From Asparagopsis taxiformis (lineage: Eukaryota > Rhodophyta > Florideophyceae > Bonnemaisoniales > Bonnemaisoniaceae): a DNA stretch of 64,000 bases. The stretch covers positions 337,501 through 401,500 of the forward strand of contig JALQPE010002403.1 in NCBI GenBank assembly GCA_030407315.1, in the 5' to 3' direction. The notes below the pieces were generated by a model that was not told the origin of the DNA, did not search any database, and saw only the letters and a list, made by a program, of their open reading frames with translations. The position numbers and the translations under genes were made by a program. The first letter of the stretch is position 1, and each line of letters begins with the position of its first letter. Positions 58,148 to 64,000 of this stretch are shown here, one piece after another.

Positions 58148-59198
58148 ATCTCACCATACTCAGTTGGCGGCTAGAGGTGGAAAACGTTATCATTTTGAAG
58201 CTACTGTGTTAATTCAGTTACCTGCAGTCCAACATTTGTGTTACATGTTGCTGCGGTTCTGTGTGCGGAGAATAACTTGATTACGATTGCGCAATGCATT
58301 TCAGAATCCTGACGGGTAGGAAGCTAGCGCAGATAATTACAAGTCGTTAAAGAGATGTTCTTGAATTGGGCAAGTCGCCAGGAAGGTGCCAATACATAAA
58401 CTTGGCTGGAGAAGAACATGATGGGTAGAGGTAGAGCGTACTGAAATCTGCTGTATAGATGTGAGAGCATAGGATAACTGATGGAGGGTCGTTCTCGGAG
58501 GTGGTAGGCTAGACAAAAACGCCTGTTAGCATTCGTGCCAAAACATTCCAACATTGTCACAACGTGCATGGCGAAATTGTGCTACCACTCTGGTAGATAC
58601 TCTGTAAACAGGAAGACACCTGTGCATCCAGTGCACATGACCATTTTCTGAATCTTCAACCACTGTACAATACCCTTTTTTCAAACAAAAAAATGGTTTC
58701 AACCGCCCGACGTAACAACTGGAAAAACAAATAACATGTCATGAATTGTGGCACTTCTATTTCGCACAAACCCTATTGGCTCCCAGGGCGGAAAAAACTT
58801 TGATCTGGGGCCCGAGTTAAATGCCACGCAGGATTGGTGTCACGCTGCACCTCGGACAGTGCAGCATACATCATTGGACAAGTACACAACGATGGGCGAT
58901 CTCGCCACATAATTGGTCGAATAAAAAAAAATCAGCGGTTTCTCCAAAATCCCAATACTCACCCCTGCAAACATCGCATGCAACGCAATCGCCAAATCCA
59001 CAAATTTTCCATTTTGTTAGTTTATGCACAACCTCCCACTGGTTTGTCATCATACCCTTCTTCCCATATCCTACTCGTCCACATCCCATCTATCCGACCA
59101 GCGTAGCTCTGCCTACGAGCCGTGCCCGTGCTTGCCCTGGACCGCATCGCATCGCATCGCCTCTCCCACCACACTTGCCCACTCTGCCTGAGACAGTA
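58148..59198. other. 1 kb intergenic region
   Basis: The frame of the next gene is open from 58821, but the first 126 codons read as leader. A-runs lie at 58922-58930. No other feature. Confidence 0.35.
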
Positions 59199-60913
59199 AT
59201 GGGCGCAAAGCCAAGTTCGCAACGTCCATGGGGCGGGCGTTGGACAGCTGCATATTCTCTGTGGACGTACGCGCACCGCGTACTGCACGAACTGGGTATT
59301 TCCGCTGTGGATGAGGAGGAAGTAGCATTGCTATCCGGTCCGCTAGTTCGAATTCGTTGCATGCGTCGTCGACATAAACCAGTCGTTCTCGCGCATTATC
59401 CCGACCCGCTCTATCCGGACGAACCTGTCGGATGGGTCGATCCGACATCTGTTCCGCTTTCCGCCACTCTGTTCTTCCTTCATTTCGACACCTCCGATCC
59501 GCAGCGCTCCGATAAAGCGCGACTTGCCACGGCTGCCCCGGCGAAAACAACGCCTAGAGCTTGGCTGGCACTCGACCCGAAAACAGGCCTTGTTAGTCTC
59601 ACCGTGTCCGAATTGCAGGCCGCTGTGTTTGAACTGCGTGTGTCGGACACCGCAATGGATTCCGCCCATGTCACCTTGCACTGTCCGTGTGCTGTAGGCA
59701 GGTATCTTAGTGTGCATGCTGATACCAAGAGGGCCAGAGTGTGCGCCGCTTCCGCAGCGCAGAGTGAAACGTTTTTGATAAATAATATGCCTCTTCCACC
59801 GACTTTGAGAACGGACAACGAGTGCAGACCGTCCGATTGCACAATGGCGATGGCATATGATGCCATACGATCGTCACCCGTTTCGAATTCAAGTTCGTAC
59901 GGATGGTTCCTCGCTTCGAAACCAGGCGCGCCCGTCACAGCCGCCTGTAATAGGGACTCTGGGTGGGATGGGTTTTCCATCGAGTATGATAGCGCAACAC
60001 GATCGGCCAAATTGAGAGATTCTCGCGGCTTGTATCTGACGTTTAGCAGCCAATTTGACAAATTGGTCGCAGTTCCAGACCAAAGTTCAGAAAGCGACGG
60101 TCTCGAAGAGCGCTGTCTGACGGATATGTCGAAGAAACCAGAAAGTTTCTACGTTCATACTGTGGCCGATGATGATCGAGTAGTGCTGATGTCACGCAAG
60201 GGATATCTCTCTGCCAAACGCGATGGCCAAGTTGTACTTAGCAAAAACACAAGACACGACGGACGGAATGAGCAGTTTCATCTGAGGTTGGCGCTGCCGT
60301 CCATGATGGATCAAAGCAAGCCACGTTTGCGACTACGCGTATGTCCGGACGGTGCGCGACAAGTCGAAGCAAGCGTTGTGGTACCGGCTCCGGCGCGAAT
60401 TGCGTATCAAGTTTGTGCGATTATGACGGATTTGCAGACTTTATACAGGACGCAACGGAGAGTCGCGTTCTGGAACGTATGAGCGATACCGAACTGACGG
60501 TGCTGATGGTGCAGTCGCATACGTTTTTGATTCTGACCATTCCGATGAAAATGGTGCTCAATGTGCTCGAAAATCCGGAGAAATCGTCGGTGTGCATGGA
60601 TTTGAAGCATGGATTGGGCGTGAAACAATATCATGGAAAATGGCAAGCGGTGGAACAAGGGGATGGTAAGTCGCTTGTGAAATGCTCGTTGATCGCGAAT
60701 AGCTCGGTTCCAGCTCCGGGATTCCTGCTAGACGGGCTCATTTCGCATGCGACCATAGACACCATGGAGCAGATTCGCACGGAATGCATTCGACGGTCGA
60801 GTTTGGAACGGGGTGTGGATACATGCGGTAGGAATGGATTCAATGCCTACAGCCAATCGGGGAAGACTGTGCAAAGTCCAATTTCCACAGCACAAGCTCT
60901 CAATGTATCATAA
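59199..60913 (+). CDS. N-myristoylated-type trefoil plus SRPBCC domain protein, frameshifted
   Basis: A long gene whose two halves are in different frames. The first frame runs from the ATG at 59199 to 60413. Its start, MGAKPSSQ, fits an N-myristoylation signal (Gly2, Ser6). Residues 110-390 have beta-trefoil-like blocks such as GRYLSVHAD, AKLRDSRGLYLTFSS and VVLMSRKGYLSAKRDGQVVL. It then enters VEASVVVPAPARIAYQV, the first strand and helix of an SRPBCC (START-like, polyketide-cyclase) fold. The rest, CDYDGFADFIQDATESRVLE through YHGKWQAVEQGDGKSLVKCS to HATIDTMEQIRTECIRR, continues in another frame from 60413. A single missing T in the run at 60412-60414 would join them, giving 571 residues. 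This is either a sequence error or a real lesion. Lipid or isoprenoid binding is a family-level guess. Confidence 0.7.
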
Positions 60914-61445
60914 ATTGTGTGTGGGGGTTGTTGTTGTTCGCATGTGCTCCCATTGCGATCAGTCTTCATAGAGACAAATGAGGGATATCATGGAAAGATG
61001 TGTCGATGAAGTGGGTAAGGGAAGAATTGTATTATTGTGCATACAATTGATTCAAATACTACATGTGTATAGTTTTCCGAGACACTGGATATCATATGCT
61101 GTTGGCGTGTGGGGCTGCTATCAGGTCAGGTAATTAGAGTGTGAACGAGAAATTGTGCTCAACTTATTCTTCTTGTGGTCATGTTGAGACGGTAAATGTA
61201 GACTAGCTACAACGTATAAAGCTGTTTGGCTCTGTAGAGATGAAAATTGACGAATACTTTTCTGTACTCTAGTTCCATGTTGTATTCTTCTGTATCGCAG
61301 CGGCTGGGACCCATTACAAAACAATTCTGTGCCATGATGACCCTTGGACCAGAAGCCAAAAACATTTTCACGTTCAGACGAAAGGCGAACTGTCATATGG
61401 CCGGTGAGCTTTGCAAAAAGAACGGGAGAGCTTGGGACTTCCCCA
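60914..61445. other. 0.5 kb intergenic region before the tRNA-Arg-like gene
   Basis: A+T-richer spacer, no gene seen. A short A-run at 61417-61421 could give a T5 terminator on the minus strand for the tRNA. Confidence 0.35.
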
Positions 61446-61518
61446 CGATTCTGGCAGGACTTGAACCTGCAATCTCCGGATCCGTAGACCGATGCCTTAT
61501 CCAATTTGCCACAGAACC
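61446..61518 (-). tRNA. tRNA-Arg-like gene (anticodon ACG)
   Basis: A 73-nt candidate. The acceptor GGTTCTG pairs with CAGAATC (one G-U) plus G. The anticodon loop CTACGGA reads ACG (Arg, CGU). The T-arm GCAGG-TTCAAGT-CCTGC is intact. The D-stem keeps only two pairs (GC/GC, then A-G and A-A clashes) and the anticodon stem ends in a T-T mismatch. It may be a weak or decaying gene. Confidence 0.7.
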
Positions 61519-63172
61519 ATTGAACTTCCAATATCTGGAAAATTCAATAGGGAAAAAAATTACGGCGGGAGGGTTCCACCACCGTATGCCCCTCCTGCCC
61601 CGGGGCCGCTGCCTACCAATGAGGGAGCCGCCACAGTAATGCGCATGACAGTGCATTACATCTCGGCAAACGAACTCTGAGAGGCGCTTTCCAGGTGCGT
61701 ACATGGACGAACATGTATGGACGTGGATGGACGTATGCCGACGTAATTGAGGAATCTGGTTGGCCAAGAGGTCGTACCACGAGACGGAGCGTCAGGTGAA
61801 GTTAGCGAAATATTAAAGTCATGAAAGTACAGCCTGGCGACACTTGGCCGATGCTTCGCGGAGGTTTCACAACCTGACGTCTGCAGCAGAGTGCCCTCCA
61901 GTTAACTTGTCGGTATCCTAGAAATTTTGACAGAATGTCTACTCACACCCACATATCAACATCACGCCACGCCGTCGGAGAGTACTTTCAGGATGGCTTG
62001 CGCAATTCACGGGGTGGCTGTGAAATTCACAAGTGTTTGAAACAGAGCTAGTGCAAGAGAATCACATCAAAACATGCGATTGCAAATTACGGTTGCACAG
62101 GAAATGCAGAATACCGCATTTAGTAGACGTATTGACCGATCGTGGCTCCGATGACTGATAATTCGTGCATCCAAAGCGCAAAATGGCCGTCCTCTCAGTA
62201 TTGTGCCCAAACTAAAGTGGATTATGTTGCTGAATATAGAAACATCGAGAAACAACTGCAAGACACCTATCTCTGCCGCTGACTGGCACCAAAGGAATCT
62301 ACCCAGTACAAGAACATTGCCATGAATAATCCGCGATGTTATTAGTTCAGATGACTATGAAGATGCCGAACCAGGATTTACTGGGAGTGCATCGAATGAT
62401 CAGAGGCATGCCACAGTGAAGATCCATATGGAGATCCCGAAAAGAGCACAGACATGATCTACTCTTATCTGAGTGAATGTACAATTCGAGATCTGCGGAA
62501 AATACACAAGAGTGGAGAATGAGTGTCCTGGGAGTAACAGAATCTTATCGGGCGGTCTATGATCAAAATATTGCTTCTCGCTCAGTCTGGGAAGACGTAC
62601 TCGGACATACTTGCAGCAAATAATGCTTGAAAAAGTACTGAGAAGATATATAAGAGGGCTGGGAGTATCCAGAGCTCATTTGCCGAACAACACCTATGGA
62701 AGAACTTTTCAGTTATCTACACTGAAGAGGCAGCTAAATTACGTCAGAAATGGATGCAAAAAGACATGGACGTGATGGAGGGAATGGATTATTTTCTCAG
62801 GATGATGTAGTAGTACTCTGAACATCATGAATGAAACAATGGATAGTGGTGAAATACAAACATCTCAAAAACAACTCATTTACGTTGAGTGAGTGCGCGA
62901 GGTTGATAATAATTCTTCGAGATGATGAAAGCCAGGGCAGCAGCAGTAAAGCTACTGAAAATACACTGAGTAGAGCCATTTGGATCAAGGTATAACAAGG
63001 GATTCGTTTTGACAATGTCGCACAAAGATTTAATAACGCTTGTATAACTGAAAAGGATTGTTTTAGTGGATTCGTTGATCATTTTGATCTATCTGCTAAA
63101 CCACTAGTTCACAGAACTGGTGAGAAGCTTAGAGGTTTTCACAGCAATTCGTTCTGCATTTACGGAACCTAA
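61519..63172. other. A+T-richer stretch without a recognisable gene
   Basis: A G/C-rich patch at 61562-61634 has complementary ends and a T7 run on the minus strand. Beyond 61700 the base composition drops in G and C. Several short frames (for example 62600-62800) look like broken coding remnants but match no family I know. Confidence 0.4.
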
Positions 63173-63280
63173 ACTTCGGTGGCAGCAATCCGGACAGAAC
63201 AATCCAGAAAACTTCCAGAATTTTCTTACCACTGCTGCCGCAGCGGTGAGCTCACCGCACGTGGAAAACGTGTTTACATT

Positions 63281-63799
63281 ATGTCTGTGCGGCTAGGTTC
63301 GGAACACCAGCACAAGGACTCATTTATTCGTCTTGCATCTAAGACTATAGATAACAGTGGTGCTGATACTGTCGGATTTGATGAAGGGTTCACCGAGGAC
63401 GATGGAGTGGAGCATGTATCCTCAGCTGAAAACGCCGAAGTACGAACACACTGAGTGATACTGGGATTATGTTTAAAAACGTGGGTACAGGTTGACACTG
63501 AAGCGGAGGAGCAGTCCGCAACCTGTGCTCAGATTAGTAAATTGGCACAAGTGAGATGGATGCTATCAAAGTTTTTTAGGTTCTTCTGGGGTCAATGGAA
63601 GAAACGCTACGCATGTGGTACCGTCCAGTCCGCTCATGAACATGACATCGATAATTGTGTAGCTAATTGTACTGCACAGCAGGAGAAAATAGACAAGGCA
63701 ATGGATTTACTTTCAAAGGCTTCGAATACTCTAGAAAGCGCAAAAGCTATCAATAATGCCCGAATAGTTTCTGCCGCTAAGAAACACTTTAAAAGTTGA
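63281..63799 (+). CDS. Candidate protein of unknown function, stop-interrupted or intron-split
   Basis: One continuous frame runs 63173-63799 except for a single TGA at 63452-63454. A GTACGA donor at 63440 and a TACAG acceptor ending at 63490 would remove it as a 51-nt intron and keep the frame, giving 155 residues from the ATG at 63281. The C-terminal half has VRWMLSKFFRFFWGQWKKRY followed by a helical end (KIDKAMDLLSKASNTLESAK). I recognise no family. Confidence 0.35.
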
Positions 63800-64000
63800 G
63801 GAACAGTGTATCAGGATCTTCTCTGAAAAGTACACAAATGAAGAATGATAGAACTCATCTGGGCACCTTCTTGAACTCAATAAATTAGTCTCATATTCCA
63901 AGAGCTCTAAAAGTTAGTTGTCCGACTAGGTGGAAGGTCTTCGACATCCCGACTCCCACGCAATATCCTTCAACATGTCTCGCTTCCGAGAATTATTCTC
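63800..64000. other. Right end of window
   Basis: A+T-rich, no feature seen. Confidence 0.3.

Noticed and set aside
62600..63000. Possible retroelement fragment
   Set aside because: Short frames in this A+T-rich stretch have a vaguely retroelement feel, but I found no reverse transcriptase, integrase, terminal repeats or target duplication.

Overview
This window looks like nuclear DNA of a unicellular red alga, most likely Porphyridium-like (inference). The strongest lineage markers are a phycoerythrin gamma-type linker with a transit peptide (29101-30165), a nuclear-encoded Psb27 with a thylakoid twin-arginine signal (40481-41008), and a DWARF27-like plastid protein (12354-13215). Cytosolic ribosomal protein eS7, prefoldin 4, mitochondrial carriers and Pol III-type tRNA genes confirm a eukaryotic nucleus. 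Genes are compact and nearly intronless. Only two GT-AG introns are well supported: 97 nt in the D27-like gene and 83 nt in prefoldin 4.

Layout. 1-4 kb: guanylate kinase (runs off the left edge), a degenerate sucrose-phosphate-phosphatase-like HAD protein, and a MATE transporter. 4.1-7.1 kb: a gene-free stretch with several CCAAT-type motifs. 7-16 kb: a PI4K-gamma-type kinase, a pyrimidine-nucleotide-type mitochondrial carrier, a small membrane protein, the D27-like gene, a proline-rich coiled-coil protein and a RUS/DUF647 protein. 16.5-24 kb: a 1912-residue AT-hook and zinc-binding chromatin protein facing a five-finger C2H2 protein with a glutamine-rich N-terminal region. 24-29 kb: a 5 kb stretch of simple sequence with no convincing gene. 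29-33 kb: phycoerythrin gamma linker, DUF829 hydrolase, prefoldin 4. 34-44 kb: a small unknown gene, two tandem GT27 (polypeptide GalNAc-transferase) genes, Psb27, an NAD-type mitochondrial carrier and a WDR44-like protein. 46-54 kb: an SPX protein fused to a plant-cysteine-oxidase-like cupin, a coiled-coil protein, an FNR-like oxidoreductase, eS7 and a TIP30-like Rossmann protein. 54-64 kb: tRNA-Ser with a decayed tandem copy, a membrane protein, tRNA-Ala, a trefoil plus SRPBCC protein split by a one-base frameshift, a tRNA-Arg-like gene, and an A+T-richer right end with only fragmentary reading frames.

The most unusual item is the SPX-cupin fusion at 46045-47439. An inositol-polyphosphate-sensing SPX domain is joined to a thiol-dioxygenase fold that has lost its aligned iron-binding histidines. 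The window is otherwise a mosaic of unrelated housekeeping, plastid and secretory genes, and no operon-like functional cluster is evident. Product names rest on motif recognition by eye. No database search was run.
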